Shown piece by piece: positions 9,177 to 19,103 of a stretch of 64,000 nucleotides of DNA. A program made the position numbers and the translations under genes. This DNA comes from Mucilaginibacter phyllosphaerae (lineage in GTDB: Bacteria; Bacteroidota; Bacteroidia; Sphingobacteriales; Sphingobacteriaceae): positions 434,001 to 498,000 of the forward strand of contig NZ_SNQG01000001.1 in the NCBI RefSeq assembly GCF_004378255.1, written 5' to 3'. The notes beneath the pieces were generated by a model that was not told the origin of the DNA, made no database searches, and saw nothing but the letters and a program-made list of their open reading frames with translations. Each line of letters starts with the position of its first letter. Within the stretch, counting starts at the first letter, position 1.

Positions 9177-10070
9177 ATGGACGTTAAATCCTTTTTTATC
9201 CGCTACCTCCTCTTCCCGGTAATTTTTATGATTGCAACCGCAGTTATGACAATTATTAATAAGAAGAATAAGCTGCTAAACAACAAAAAACTTATCGTAA
9301 TAATGCTGCTTACAGCCATTGTACTGGGCATACCCGGCTTACTGGGTTTTTTAGATATGCAGTTTATGCCATGGGGATATATTATTTGCCAGCTGTATTA
9401 TTTAACAGCGGGTATAGTGTTTGTTTGGATGGCTGGCATTTATTACGAAACAGAATTGCTTGAGCGAAGAGGTTTCTTTTTTGTTTGCACCTTTATTTCG
9501 TGCCTACTGGGCATTTTTCTTTTTAAACTTGGGTTCGATTGGCTAAACAATCTGCATTACGGTTTATGGGCATCAACATCGGTATTTGTATTTTTATTGC
9601 CTATACTATTCTGGTGGGCTTACATCGCGTTTCTGAATATCCCGCTTGAGATTTATAAGGTGTGGCAATACCCCATGGTACCTGCAGATATCAGCATGGA
9701 ACACCTTGATTTTAACCGGTTATTGGTATTAGAGGTTAACCTGTACAAAAACACAGAAGATGCCGAGCCTTTAAAGGTAAAGGCCAAAGCCCCGCGCAAC
9801 ATGAATTTTGGCCTTTGGTTCCAAAAATTTATTGATGATTATAATCTTAAATTTCCTGATAGCCCTATCCGGTACCAGCAGGGAAGCAGCCATACTTATA
9901 AATGGATCTTTTATATCAAGCCTTCGTTTTTTAAACAAAGGCAATTTATTGACCCCGACCTGGATATCGAACAAAACAATATTACAGAAACCTACGCCAT
10001 ATTTGCAAAACGCGTATCTGAAGTTGTGGCCGAACCCGACCGTATGGGTGATAAAGCAGTTTACTTATAA
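9177..10070 (+). CDS. tssN: T6SSiii inner-membrane protein TssN
   Basis: 297 aa. The first half carries about five transmembrane segments (near residues 9-27, 40-58, 66-88, 98-116 and 128-150), and the second half is a soluble, probably cytoplasmic domain starting around IPLEIYKVWQYP. This layout matches TssN, the Bacteroidota protein reported to connect the membrane complex to the baseplate. It lies 18 bp upstream of tssK, the baseplate protein that contacts the membrane complex in other T6SSs, which fits this role. The promoter should be in the 113-bp spacer shared with the divergent tssG. Confidence 0.76.
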   Translation: MDVKSFFIRYLLFPVIFMIATAVMTIINKKNKLLNNKKLIVIMLLTAIVLGIPGLLGFLDMQFMPWGYIICQLYYLTAGIVFVWMAGIYYETELLERRGFFFVCTFISCLLGIFLFKLGFDWLNNLHYGLWASTSVFVFLLPILFWWAYIAFLNIPLEIYKVWQYPMVPADISMEHLDFNRLLVLEVNLYKNTEDAEPLKVKAKAPRNMNFGLWFQKFIDDYNLKFPDSPIRYQQGSSHTYKWIFYIKPSFFKQRQFIDPDLDIEQNNITETYAIFAKRVSEVVAEPDRMGDKAVYL

Positions 10071-10088
10071 CATCAAACAGGCAATACC

Positions 10089-11234
10089 ATGTATATACCA
10101 TTAAAATACAGATCTGTTAACTGGGTTGACGGGATGAAAATTTCCAGCGGCCATTTTGTACAAACAGATAATTTTATTCAGGATGTAATACGCGATAGTA
10201 ATTCTATTATGCTTAACAGCAATAATTTTGGATTACTTGCACCATTCAACGGTGAAAAAAGCTCGCTTGATATACAAATAACCGAACGGGCTTCAAACCA
10301 TATCCAGGTTAAAATAAGGCAATGCAATGCCATCACATCCGAAGGGTACCGCATCCGGATCTCGCCCGAAATGCTTGGGCAGGAACTGGAGTTTAACCAT
10401 TATTTTAGCCAGGAACCGCTTACAGACGCTGTAGAAACCTTTTTTATTATTTTAACCGTTAACCCGCACGAGCGTATAGCCGTTGGCAGGCCCGATGCAG
10501 ATGAAACCCCGGCAAGGTACCCGGAAGTAGATAGCTTTTATGGCATTACTATTTTACCGGCGGCACAAATAAGTGCTAAAAACAACCACTACCTTGAGGT
10601 GGGCAAACTAAACCGCAGTTCGGCAGGCATACAGCTGATAACAGATTATATCCCCCCCTGCGCCGCTATTTTGAGTCACCCGGACCTGATACGCTTTTAT
10701 GAAACATTCAGCAATAATTTAAATGAATTTCAACTGCTGTCGTTCCGCATTATTGATAAGATTACCTCTAAGGACACCATATCGCCAATAGGCCGCAACG
10801 TAAAATTACTGTGTGATAAAATGCTTGATTATATAGCCCGCATCTATTTTTCGTACCGTAATGTTGCTTTTCAGCAACAGCCGCTGGTGCTGGTGGGCTA
10901 TTTTTCTGAAATGGCACATATATTTTTCAGCACGGTTAAAAGCATAGCCGGCGCCGAACGCGAAGAATTATTAAAATACTTTTATGAATGGAAAGATGTA
11001 ACCCCGGGTAATTTTGAAGAATTACTTGCCCGGCTGATAGAAGTGGTTTATAATCACCACGATATCCGGTCTGCCATGGTTACGGTCGACGAGTTTTTGA
11101 GAGTTATTATTGCTTTGTGGAATAAGTTAAGCACATTAGAATACATTGGCCAGCGTAAAGAGAACATTGTAGTGGCCGAGCAGCAAATTGTACAAACCGT
11201 GCAGGCCAAACGTACCTGGACCCTGTTGGATTAA
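10089..11234 (+). CDS. tssK: T6SS baseplate protein TssK
   Basis: 381 aa, shorter than proteobacterial TssK (about 445) but with the family opening at residues 8-30: a tryptophan-containing VNWVDGMKISSGHFVQTDN segment in which bait-like WxxGM and Q/H residues resemble TssK. TssK links the TssEFG wedge to the membrane complex. The C-terminal domain (residues about 290-375) is helical and probably contacts TssN. It follows tssN by 18 bp. Its TAA stop lies inside a TTAA (11231-11234) shared with the opposing sigma-factor gene, which marks the right-hand edge of the T6SS genes in this window. Confidence 0.82.
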   Translation: MYIPLKYRSVNWVDGMKISSGHFVQTDNFIQDVIRDSNSIMLNSNNFGLLAPFNGEKSSLDIQITERASNHIQVKIRQCNAITSEGYRIRISPEMLGQELEFNHYFSQEPLTDAVETFFIILTVNPHERIAVGRPDADETPARYPEVDSFYGITILPAAQISAKNNHYLEVGKLNRSSAGIQLITDYIPPCAAILSHPDLIRFYETFSNNLNEFQLLSFRIIDKITSKDTISPIGRNVKLLCDKMLDYIARIYFSYRNVAFQQQPLVLVGYFSEMAHIFFSTVKSIAGAEREELLKYFYEWKDVTPGNFEELLARLIEVVYNHHDIRSAMVTVDEFLRVIIALWNKLSTLEYIGQRKENIVVAEQQIVQTVQAKRTWTLLD

Positions 11235-11833
11235 GGTAATTTGTTGAATAGGCTCAACATTAATTGCATTAATACCAGCAGATAATTTTTAGCTACAAAT
11301 TGCCTTATAGCTTTAAGTGATTGTGTAATATGGCTGTTAATGGTGGCTACAGACAGCCCGAAATTGCGGCTTGCTTCTTCATAGCTTTTACCTTCAAGCT
11401 TGCAGTAGGTAAAAATAAGCTTGCGCTGCGGCGACAACTGATTAATGGCATTTGTTAAAACCTGCCTGGCTTCTTTAGATTCCAGCAATTCATCTGAATG
11501 GAGATAGTACTCTGTAGCATTAATAATTAATTTCGCTGCTAAACGGGAATCTTTAGCAACTTTTCTAAAAAAATCGAACACCATATTATTGGTTATCTTA
11601 TATAAAAATGCCGTAAAAGAATAATCCGGGTTTAACTCCTCCCGTTTTTGCCACACTTTTAAAAAAAGTTCCTGTATCAGTTCATCGGCAATGGCCTCAT
11701 CTTTAACCATAGAGAACACTTTGCCATACAGGGGTTTAAAATAAGTATGATACAGGGTATTAAAAGCGCGTTCATCGCCATTGCGCAGCCTGTTTACCAG
11801 GGAATATAATTCTGCATCATCAATCAATAACAT
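11231..11833 (-). CDS. ECF-family RNA polymerase sigma factor
   Basis: About 200 aa from the ATG at 11833 (MLLIDDAELYSLVNRLRNGD). A longer reading frame opens at 11884, but the upstream 17 residues are not family-like. Region 2 is at about residues 15-80 (DERAFNTLYHTYFKPLY, then ELIQELFLKVWQ), and region 4 at about 120-175 (NQLSPQRKLIFTYCKLEGKSYEEAS, cited by its ends). It ends with a hydrophobic tail (LVLMQLMLSLF), as seen in Bacteroidetes expansion-family sigma factors. It is divergent from fecR by 177 bp, the usual arrangement for cell-surface signalling to a SusC/D pair. Confidence 0.9.
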   Translation of the reverse strand: MLLIDDAELYSLVNRLRNGDERAFNTLYHTYFKPLYGKVFSMVKDEAIADELIQELFLKVWQKREELNPDYSFTAFLYKITNNMVFDFFRKVAKDSRLAAKLIINATEYYLHSDELLESKEARQVLTNAINQLSPQRKLIFTYCKLEGKSYEEASRNFGLSVATINSHITQSLKAIRQFVAKNYLLVLMQLMLSLFNKLP

Positions 11834-12010
11834 TAGTTTAAATCTGGAACCTATAAATTTATAAAATAACTCTATAACTGCCATTACTATTTCAAATTAG
11901 TAGCTGTTATGTTATAAATTTTCAGATTTCTTTAAAAAATGTATCTTTTTTAAAAAATCAATTCATTGTTTATTGGCTTTACTGCGTATTAGGTATATAT
12001 AGTAGCTATT

Positions 12011-13174
12011 ATGCCCAGTCAGCAAGAACTTTTTAAGCGTTTTATAGCCGGTAAATGCACCCCTGCAGAAATTCGCCTATTATTAGCGCAATTTTCGGAA
12101 GCAGAGAATGAATTGGTTTTAAAACAGATCATATTAAAATATTTAGAAGACACGGCTACAGGCGAGGCATTTGATTCAATTGATCTTGACCATAAGAAAG
12201 ATGAATTGCTGAAACTCATAAAAGCACAAATAAAAAAACATCAAAAGCCCGTTTTATGGCCACGGATAGCCATTGCCGCTTCTATACTGCTATTCCTCTC
12301 TATCGGTACATACACCTTGTTTATGCGCCCGTTTACGGTACAACAGGCCGCACAAAACCAGTTAAATGATATACAGGCCGGCGGCAATAAAGCCCTGCTT
12401 ACTTTGGCCAACGGGCAAAAAGTTGTTTTAACCGATGCCAGGAACGGCTTACTAAGCAATCAGAATGATGTAAGTATCATTAAAACAGCCGATGGCAGGG
12501 TGATGTACAAAAAAGACACGGTTACAGATAACCGGGTTGCCGCCTATAATACCATCACCACGCCAAGGGGCGGCCAATACCAGTTAACCCTTGCAGATGG
12601 CACAAAGGTTTGGTTAAATTCAGGGTCATCACTTAAATATCCGGCATATTTCACAGGCAGGGAGCGCTCGGTTGAACTTACAGGCGAAGCTTACTTTGAA
12701 GTTGCTCATAACCGGGCCATGCCATTCCGCGTAGCATCGGGTGTGCAAACCGTGCAGGTGCTGGGCACACATTTTAATATTAATGCCTATACAGATGAGC
12801 CTGCCTTAAAAACAACTTTATTAGAAGGCAGCGTAAGCATAACCAGTAACCACAGGCAAACCCTTTTAAAGCCCGGCCAGCAGGCAACGCTTGCTCATCA
12901 GAAATTTATAGTGAACGAAACAGATATCGATGACGCCGTTGCCTGGAAAAACGGGATGTTTCAGTTTAGTGATGAAAGCCTGGAAAGCATCATGCGCAAA
13001 ATAGCGCGCTGGTATGATGTTGACATCGAATACACCAACGATGCCATAAAATCATTACCCTTAACCGGCGTAATTACGCATTATAGTAATATTACGAAGG
13101 TTTTGGGAATGCTGAAACGCACTAAACAGGTTGATTTTAAAATTGATGGCAGAAAAATAATCGTATCTAAATAA
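12011..13174 (+). CDS. FecR-family anti-sigma factor (DUF4974 C-terminus)
   Basis: 387 aa. A cytoplasmic N-terminal sigma-binding segment (residues 1-78) is followed by one transmembrane helix (about 79-98, ASILLFLSIGTYTLF) and the periplasmic FecR domain (about 170-290, with YNTITTPRGGQYQLTLADG and LNSGSSLKYP). The C-terminal DUF4974 domain (about 310-385, ENIMRKIARWYDVDIEY-like) contacts the STN domain of the partner transporter. Ligand binding at SusC is passed through FecR to the divergent ECF sigma factor. It lies upstream of the STN-containing susC, with a GC-rich hairpin in the 195-bp gap. Confidence 0.92.
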   Translation: MPSQQELFKRFIAGKCTPAEIRLLLAQFSEAENELVLKQIILKYLEDTATGEAFDSIDLDHKKDELLKLIKAQIKKHQKPVLWPRIAIAASILLFLSIGTYTLFMRPFTVQQAAQNQLNDIQAGGNKALLTLANGQKVVLTDARNGLLSNQNDVSIIKTADGRVMYKKDTVTDNRVAAYNTITTPRGGQYQLTLADGTKVWLNSGSSLKYPAYFTGRERSVELTGEAYFEVAHNRAMPFRVASGVQTVQVLGTHFNINAYTDEPALKTTLLEGSVSITSNHRQTLLKPGQQATLAHQKFIVNETDIDDAVAWKNGMFQFSDESLESIMRKIARWYDVDIEYTNDAIKSLPLTGVITHYSNITKVLGMLKRTKQVDFKIDGRKIIVSK

Positions 13175-13263
13175 CCCTGATAACTATTGATTAACCCCAA
13201 ATAACAAACTGCTTATGGAAAAATAAAGACTTATCCCCTACTACGGTATCAGGCCAAAAAAAT

Positions 13264-13290
13264 ACCGGGGGCGTTTGCTGCACCCCCGGT
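13264..13290 (+). terminator. GC-rich hairpin between fecR and susC
   Basis: ACCGGGGG (13264-13271) pairs exactly with CCCCCGGT (13283-13290) around an 11-nt loop. No strong U-tract follows (TAGTTTACCTG), so termination may be partial. It would separate fecR transcripts from the sigma-dependent susC unit. The rest of the 195-bp gap has no visible gene. Confidence 0.45.
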
Positions 13291-13369
13291 TAGTTTACCT
13301 GTTTTCCTCACAGAAACCGTAATCAAATAGCGCTTTCAACATTATTTTCTTACTAAAACAGATTATCAA

Positions 13370-16300
13370 ATGTATAAAAATTTTACACGATTTTTTTGTA
13401 CGCCGCCGGGCTGCATCCATAAATTCCTGTTGATCATGAAACTTACAACCGTTTTACTTATTGCAGCCATATTACAGGTAAGCGCAGCAGGATTTGCACA
13501 AAAAATAACATTCGTTAAAAGTAACAGCACCCTAAAACAGTTATTTACCCAAATAAACAAGCAAACAGGCTACAGTGTGCTTTTATCGGGCACGGGTGTT
13601 AAAGGCAACCAAAATATTAACGCCAATTTTAAAAACACCCCGCTGGAAACAGTGCTAAAAACGGTAATTGGCAATCGGCCGGTAGAATATATTATCGAAG
13701 AACAAACTATCGTAATCAGGGATAAAGAACATAATATTGTTGCCGCGCCTGCGCCACGCAAGGCAAAAGATACCGCAATAGTTATTACAGGCCAGGTTTT
13801 AAGTACCGGTAATACGGGGCTGGCCGGCGCTACCATTAATGTAACAACAACCAATAAGGTAGCGTTTATTTTAACTACAAGTGCCGATGGTACCTTTAAG
13901 TTTTTGGCGGATAAGGGTAGCATATTAAACATTAGCTATATTGGTTTTGAAACTTATACCACCCGCATCAGCACCGGCAAGCTGGGCGGCATCATCCTCG
14001 TACCCAAATCAAATGAGTTAAAAGAAGTTAAAATTCAAATAGGTTATGGTACTACCACAAAGGCACTTAATACAGGCAGTGTGGCGGTAGTGAACAGCGT
14101 GGATATCGAGAAGCAACCTGTGGCCAATGTACTGCAGGCTTTACAGGGAATGGTGCCGGGCTTAACCGTTAGCCAAACAAGCGGCTTTGCCAGCGCCTCT
14201 TTTAATATAAAGCTGCGCGGGCAAAACTCTTTAACTACAAATAGTTATGGTGTAAATAATCTGAGCGAACCACTATACATTCTTGATGGTGTGCCAATTA
14301 TATCGGCGGGCAACTCTTCAGATCTGAATGTGGGTATTAATAAAAATGGCTTTACCGGCCCTACGGAAGGCCAAAGCCCGCTATATGGCCTTAACCCGAC
14401 TGATATTGAAAGCATTACCGTACTTAAAGATGCAGATGCCACAGCTATTTACGGCGCCAGGGGCGCAAACGGTGTTATTTTAATAACAACCAAAAAAGGC
14501 AAAGCCGGCCCTGCAACCGTTACGGCCAACGTTTACTCGGGTGTTAGTTTACAAACAAAAAAGCTAAAACTGATGAACACCCAACAATACCTTGAAATGC
14601 GCAAAAGGGCATTGGCAAATGATAATATCACCCCTGATGACTTTAATGCCTATGATCTTAGGGTATGGGATCAAAACAAATATACCGACTGGCAAAAAGA
14701 ATTACTGGGTAACGCCAATACAACCGATGCCCAGTTAAGCCTGTCTGGAGGCGATATCCAAACCACTTACCGTGTAAGCGGCGGTTACAACCGCACCACA
14801 CCACCTTTTAAGGGCGACTACCAGGAGCAACGTGCATCGGGCTCACTGGCACTTAACAACGTATCTTTTAATAACAAATTAACCACAACGGCCACACTTA
14901 ACTTTTCATCTACCAATAGCAACCTACCGCAGGTAGATCTTACCAAGCTGATCTTTCTGGCGCCGAACGCGCCATCGTTAACAGATAGCCAGGGCAATTT
15001 AAACTTTACAGATTACAGCCTTGGCGGTTTACCTTATGAAGCTATAGGCTTAAAAAGGCCATATAGTGCCAGCACTAAAAACTTTATCGGCAACTTATCT
15101 TTAAAATACCAGATAATGGCCGGCCTGGCATTTAATACGTCGTTAGGTTACAATTTAAGCAAACAAAATCAGCTGCAAACCGCCCCTGCAGGGTCTTATG
15201 ATCCGCGTTACAACCAGTTCTCGTTTTCCACATTTGGTAATAACGATAGCCAATCGTGGATCATCGAACCTAACTTAACCTACAATAAAAGCATCGGCAG
15301 GCATAACGTTACCGCCCTGCTGGGTTCAACCTTTCAGGATACGCGGATAGAAGGGAACCGCATTGATGCTACCGGTTATACCGATGATACCTTTTTAGAA
15401 TCACTTGCCGGGGCATCCAACTACCGGGTTGTCACAAATTATACCGATACCCGCTTCCAGTCGGTTTTTGCCAGGATCAATTATAATTTCGACGAGAAGT
15501 ACATCATTAACCTGAATGGCCGGCGCGACGGCTCTTCGCGATTTGGCAACAACCGTAAATTCGGAAATTTCGGCTCTGTTGGCGCTGCATGGATCTTCTC
15601 GAAAGAAGATTTTATGCAAGGCACATCGGGTTTTCTTTCATTCGGTAAAATAAGGGGATCTTACGGTTTGGTTGGCGGCGATAATTTAACCGATTACCAA
15701 TACCTGTCGAGCTTTGTAAACGGCTCTTATCCTTATCAGGGCACCCCTGCTTATCAGTTAAGCAGGCTGGGCAACGACCTGTTTAGCTGGACCACAAACA
15801 AAAAGCTGGAGGCTGCCATCGCATTAGGCTTTTTAAACGGGCGCATCAATACCGAATTTTCGTGGTACCGCAACCGCTCCGGCAATCAACTGGTAAGTTA
15901 CCCCTTATCATCAGTAACCGGGTTTACCGCCGTTATAGCCAACTTGCCGGCGCTGGTGCAAAACCAGGGATGGGAACTTACGCTGCAAAGCCAGAATTTC
16001 CGTACAAAAGATTTTAGCTGGGCTACCAGTTTCAACATTTCGCATAACCGCAATAAACTACTGGCGTTTCCGGGGCTTGCAACATCAAGCTATGCAGGCA
16101 AATATGCCATCGGGCGTTCAATCAACAGCGTGGGGATCTCAAAATACACCGGCGTAGATGCGGCCACCGGGCTATACACATTTGCAGATATCAACGGCGA
16201 TGGATCTGTGGATCTGTATGGCGATACGGACCATGTTTTTGAGGATACCACCCCTGCTTTTTTTGGCGGAATAAACAACACCATCGGTTATCAAGATTTT

Positions 16301-16720
16301 CAGTTGAGTTTCTTATTTAACTTTACCAAACAAAAAAGCATTTTAAGGCTAAGTAATGTAGCAGCAGGCGGCATAAATGCCGGCCTTGGCAATCAGCTGA
16401 TCCTGTCTGAACAACTAACGGGCAAGCCTGCTTTAGAAAATCTTACCACCAATATTTACCGTGCAGATCTTTTTGCCTATAATAACTCTGATGCTGTTTT
16501 TGTTGATGCATCTTACATCCGCCTGCAAAACTTATCATTTGCCTACAACCTGCCGCAGGGTGTAACTAAAAGGGCCGGGATAAAAAACATGAAGTTATAT
16601 CTTCAGGGGCAAAATTTATTAACTGTTACCGGTTTTAAGGGTACAGATCCCGAATCGCCCCAGTCGTTTTCGCTCCCCCCAAGAAAAATAATCACCGCCG
16701 GTATCCAATTAACTTTTTAA
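13370..16720 (+). CDS. SusC/RagA TonB-dependent outer-membrane transporter with STN signalling domain
   Basis: 1116 aa. An extended leader (MYKNFTRFFCTPPGCIHKFL) precedes a signal peptide beginning at the second ATG, 13436; this double start is typical of Sphingobacteriaceae STN transporters. The order is STN domain (about residues 48-115), carboxypeptidase-regulatory-like domain (135-215), plug with LYILDGVPI and the SusC motif near ATAIYGARGANGVILITTKK (about 365), and beta-barrel to the end, which closes with aromatic F (AGIQLTF). The STN domain with the adjacent FecR and ECF sigma means it signals its own substrate. The substrate is not evident because no glycoside hydrolase is next to it. 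Confidence 0.95.
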   Translation: MYKNFTRFFCTPPGCIHKFLLIMKLTTVLLIAAILQVSAAGFAQKITFVKSNSTLKQLFTQINKQTGYSVLLSGTGVKGNQNINANFKNTPLETVLKTVIGNRPVEYIIEEQTIVIRDKEHNIVAAPAPRKAKDTAIVITGQVLSTGNTGLAGATINVTTTNKVAFILTTSADGTFKFLADKGSILNISYIGFETYTTRISTGKLGGIILVPKSNELKEVKIQIGYGTTTKALNTGSVAVVNSVDIEKQPVANVLQALQGMVPGLTVSQTSGFASASFNIKLRGQNSLTTNSYGVNNLSEPLYILDGVPIISAGNSSDLNVGINKNGFTGPTEGQSPLYGLNPTDIESITVLKDADATAIYGARGANGVILITTKKGKAGPATVTANVYSGVSLQTKKLKLMNTQQYLEMRKRALANDNITPDDFNAYDLRVWDQNKYTDWQKELLGNANTTDAQLSLSGGDIQTTYRVSGGYNRTTPPFKGDYQEQRASGSLALNNVSFNNKLTTTATLNFSSTNSNLPQVDLTKLIFLAPNAPSLTDSQGNLNFTDYSLGGLPYEAIGLKRPYSASTKNFIGNLSLKYQIMAGLAFNTSLGYNLSKQNQLQTAPAGSYDPRYNQFSFSTFGNNDSQSWIIEPNLTYNKSIGRHNVTALLGSTFQDTRIEGNRIDATGYTDDTFLESLAGASNYRVVTNYTDTRFQSVFARINYNFDEKYIINLNGRRDGSSRFGNNRKFGNFGSVGAAWIFSKEDFMQGTSGFLSFGKIRGSYGLVGGDNLTDYQYLSSFVNGSYPYQGTPAYQLSRLGNDLFSWTTNKKLEAAIALGFLNGRINTEFSWYRNRSGNQLVSYPLSSVTGFTAVIANLPALVQNQGWELTLQSQNFRTKDFSWATSFNISHNRNKLLAFPGLATSSYAGKYAIGRSINSVGISKYTGVDAATGLYTFADINGDGSVDLYGDTDHVFEDTTPAFFGGINNTIGYQDFQLSFLFNFTKQKSILRLSNVAAGGINAGLGNQLILSEQLTGKPALENLTTNIYRADLFAYNNSDAVFVDASYIRLQNLSFAYNLPQGVTKRAGIKNMKLYLQGQNLLTVTGFKGTDPESPQSFSLPPRKIITAGIQLTF

Positions 16721-16721
16721 C

Positions 16722-18095
16722 ATGAAAAAGATAACATTAATCATAACCGTATTGATGGTGGCAGCAACCATTTTTACCGGGTGCAAAAAATTTGTTGATA
16801 TTGATACACCCAAAACAGAACTGCTTACCTCTGATGCATTTACCAAAGATAACTCGGCAACATCGGCAGTTTTGGGGATCTACGCCAACATGCTTAACGA
16901 TCGTAGTTTTGTAAACAGCGGCATTACCATTTATGGCGGCCTTTCTGCCGATGAGCTGCTGCCGCAATCACAGGACCCACTACTAATGCAATTTCAGCAA
17001 AACCAATTGTTACCTGCAAACAGTAATGTAAACAGCATGTGGGCCGGCGCCTATCAAAACATGACGCAGATAAACACCTGCATTATCGGCCTGGAAGCCA
17101 GCACCAAACTTACGGCATCTATAAAAACACAACTACTGGGCGAGGCAAAATTTGCCCGGGCATTTACTAATTTTTACCTGGTGAATTTTTGGGGGAATGT
17201 GCCATTGGTAACCACAACCAGTTACACTAAAAATACCACCATTACCCAAAGCAAACCGGCTGATGTGTATGCTGCCATCATAGCCGATTTAAAGGAAGCA
17301 CAATCTTTACTGAATGAAACATACCCTACAGATGGCCATGCAAGGCCAAACAAATGGGCTGCTACCGCATTGCTGGCAAGGGTTTATCTTTACACAAATG
17401 ATTATGCTAATGCCGAAAAAGAAGCATCAGCAGTGATCGCATCCGGCACCTACGGCCCGCTGCCATCTCTAAACGATGCCTTTCTTAAAGATAGTAAAGA
17501 AGCTATCTGGCAGCTTTTACAAAATAATAATTATTCGGCTACTAATGAGGGGTACACATTCCAATCATCCGTGCCTTATGGTTATGTTGATTATTCGCTT
17601 ACCAAAAACCTGATAAATAGCTTTGAAACCGGCGATAACCGTAAAACGGCCTGGATAAACAGCATCAGTTATAACAGCGAAACTTTTTATTACCCCTTTA
17701 AGTATAAGGACAGGGGCGATTATGATGCACCCGTTAAAGAAACCTATATTATGCTGCGTTTGGCCGAGCAGTACCTGATACGGGCAGAAGCCAGGGCGCA
17801 GTTAGATAAAACAGCTGATGCGCAGGCCGACCTTAACATCATTCGTGAACGTGCAGGCCTTTCAAACTTTACAGGCACCGGCAAAACTATATTACTGGCA
17901 GCTATAGCTACCGAGAACAGGCATGAATTTATGACAGAATGGGGGCACCGGTGGCTCGATCTGAAAAGGACCGGACAGGCGGATGCCGTACTTTCTGCCC
18001 AAAAAACAACCATGAAACCCTCTTCGGTATTGTACCCGATACCCCAAACAGAGATCAACTTAAATAATAAACTAATCCAGAACCCCGGTTACTAA
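16722..18095 (+). CDS. SusD/RagB outer-membrane lipoprotein
   Basis: 457 aa with a lipoprotein signal (LMVAATIFTGCKKF; the lipobox cysteine is about residue 21). The SusD N-terminal helical region (SAVLGIYANMLN, FARAFTNFYLVNFWGNVPLV) and C-terminal RagB domain (YIMLRLAEQYLIRAEARAQL, HRWLDLKRTGQA, LYPIPQTEINLN) are clear. The SusD lid closes over the SusC barrel to deliver ligand. Its start is 1 bp after the susC stop, so translation is coupled. It is on the short side for SusD (450-600). Confidence 0.95.
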   Translation: MKKITLIITVLMVAATIFTGCKKFVDIDTPKTELLTSDAFTKDNSATSAVLGIYANMLNDRSFVNSGITIYGGLSADELLPQSQDPLLMQFQQNQLLPANSNVNSMWAGAYQNMTQINTCIIGLEASTKLTASIKTQLLGEAKFARAFTNFYLVNFWGNVPLVTTTSYTKNTTITQSKPADVYAAIIADLKEAQSLLNETYPTDGHARPNKWAATALLARVYLYTNDYANAEKEASAVIASGTYGPLPSLNDAFLKDSKEAIWQLLQNNNYSATNEGYTFQSSVPYGYVDYSLTKNLINSFETGDNRKTAWINSISYNSETFYYPFKYKDRGDYDAPVKETYIMLRLAEQYLIRAEARAQLDKTADAQADLNIIRERAGLSNFTGTGKTILLAAIATENRHEFMTEWGHRWLDLKRTGQADAVLSAQKTTMKPSSVLYPIPQTEINLNNKLIQNPGY

Positions 18096-18111
18096 TCAAT
18101 TACAAAATAAT

Positions 18112-18147
18112 AAACCCACACGCAGTTTTAGGGCTGTGCGCGGGTTT
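18112..18147 (+). terminator. Imperfect hairpin after susD
   Basis: Arms at 18112-18125 and 18134-18147 pair at 12 of 14 positions around an 8-nt loop, followed after 12 nt by ATTTTTAT. It sits in the 75-bp gap between susD and the ABC ATPase gene, so it may end or attenuate the SusCD transcript. Confidence 0.6.
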
Positions 18148-18170
18148 GCTATTGCTAAATTTTTATACTG

Positions 18171-19103
18171 ATGACCCCCATTTTAAAAATAGATAACCTA
18201 TCGCACAGGTATAGTAAGGCCTGGGCAATCACCAATATCCAGCTGGAAATTAACCAAACAGGCATTTTGGGCTTGCTTGGCTCTAACGGGGCAGGCAAAT
18301 CCACCACCATGAATATTATGTGCGGGGTATTGAACCAAACCGAAGGACGGGTTTTAATAGAGGGTGTAGATATGCGCACAAACCCCGAAGAAGCCAAAAA
18401 AAAGATCGGCTTTTTGCCACAGAACGCGCCACTGTATATGGACCTTACCGTTGATGAATATTTAAACCACTGCGCCTGGCTCAGGCTGATGGATAAAAAC
18501 ACCATCCCATCGGCATTGCAGGAAGTAAAAGAAAGATGCGGTATAAGCCATTTTAGCAACAGGCTTATCGGTAATTTATCGGGCGGTTACCGCCAGCGGG
18601 TAGGCATTGCCCAGGCTATTATTCACCGGCCACAGCTGGTAGTACTGGATGAACCGACCAACGGGCTCGATCCGAACCAAATAATTGAGGTTAGGGCGCT
18701 GATAAAAGAAATAGCGGTTGACAGGGCCGTTATATTTTCATCGCATATTTTATCAGAAGTGCAGGTGCTATGTAAGGATATTGTGATGATTGAGGGAGGC
18801 AAAATTGTTTTTACCGATACCATGGATGCCTTTAACAATTACATAAAACCCCACAGCGCATTGGTAACGATGGAAAACCCGCCTACAACGGCTGATCTGT
18901 TAAACATACCGGGCATTACCCAGGCAAACTTTTTAACAGATAACCAGGCCAGGGTATTCTTTAACGATCAGCAGCAGATCACCGAAAAGATCATTGAAAT
19001 AAGCGTGCAAAAAGGTTGGCGACTCACCGAAATAACCCTCGATAAAACCTCCATCGACGAAATTTTTGCACAGCTTTCAAACAAAATACCCAAACAAAAC
19101 TAA
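18171..19103 (+). CDS. ABC transporter ATP-binding protein, GldA-like
   Basis: 310 aa. Walker A is GSNGAGKST (about residue 38), the signature LSGGYRQRVGIAQ (about 140), Walker B LVVLDEPTNGLDP (about 160), and the H-loop FSSHILSEV (about 192). The C-terminal extension of about 80 residues matches the GldA/CcmA-type drug- and lipid-exporter ATPases. It ends immediately before the fused permease gene (ATG follows the stop with no gap), which is its obvious membrane partner. Being next to a SusCD pair, it is more likely an exporter or envelope-remodelling complex than part of gliding motility; no other gld genes are in view. Confidence 0.88.
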   Translation: MTPILKIDNLSHRYSKAWAITNIQLEINQTGILGLLGSNGAGKSTTMNIMCGVLNQTEGRVLIEGVDMRTNPEEAKKKIGFLPQNAPLYMDLTVDEYLNHCAWLRLMDKNTIPSALQEVKERCGISHFSNRLIGNLSGGYRQRVGIAQAIIHRPQLVVLDEPTNGLDPNQIIEVRALIKEIAVDRAVIFSSHILSEVQVLCKDIVMIEGGKIVFTDTMDAFNNYIKPHSALVTMENPPTTADLLNIPGITQANFLTDNQARVFFNDQQQITEKIIEISVQKGWRLTEITLDKTSIDEIFAQLSNKIPKQN

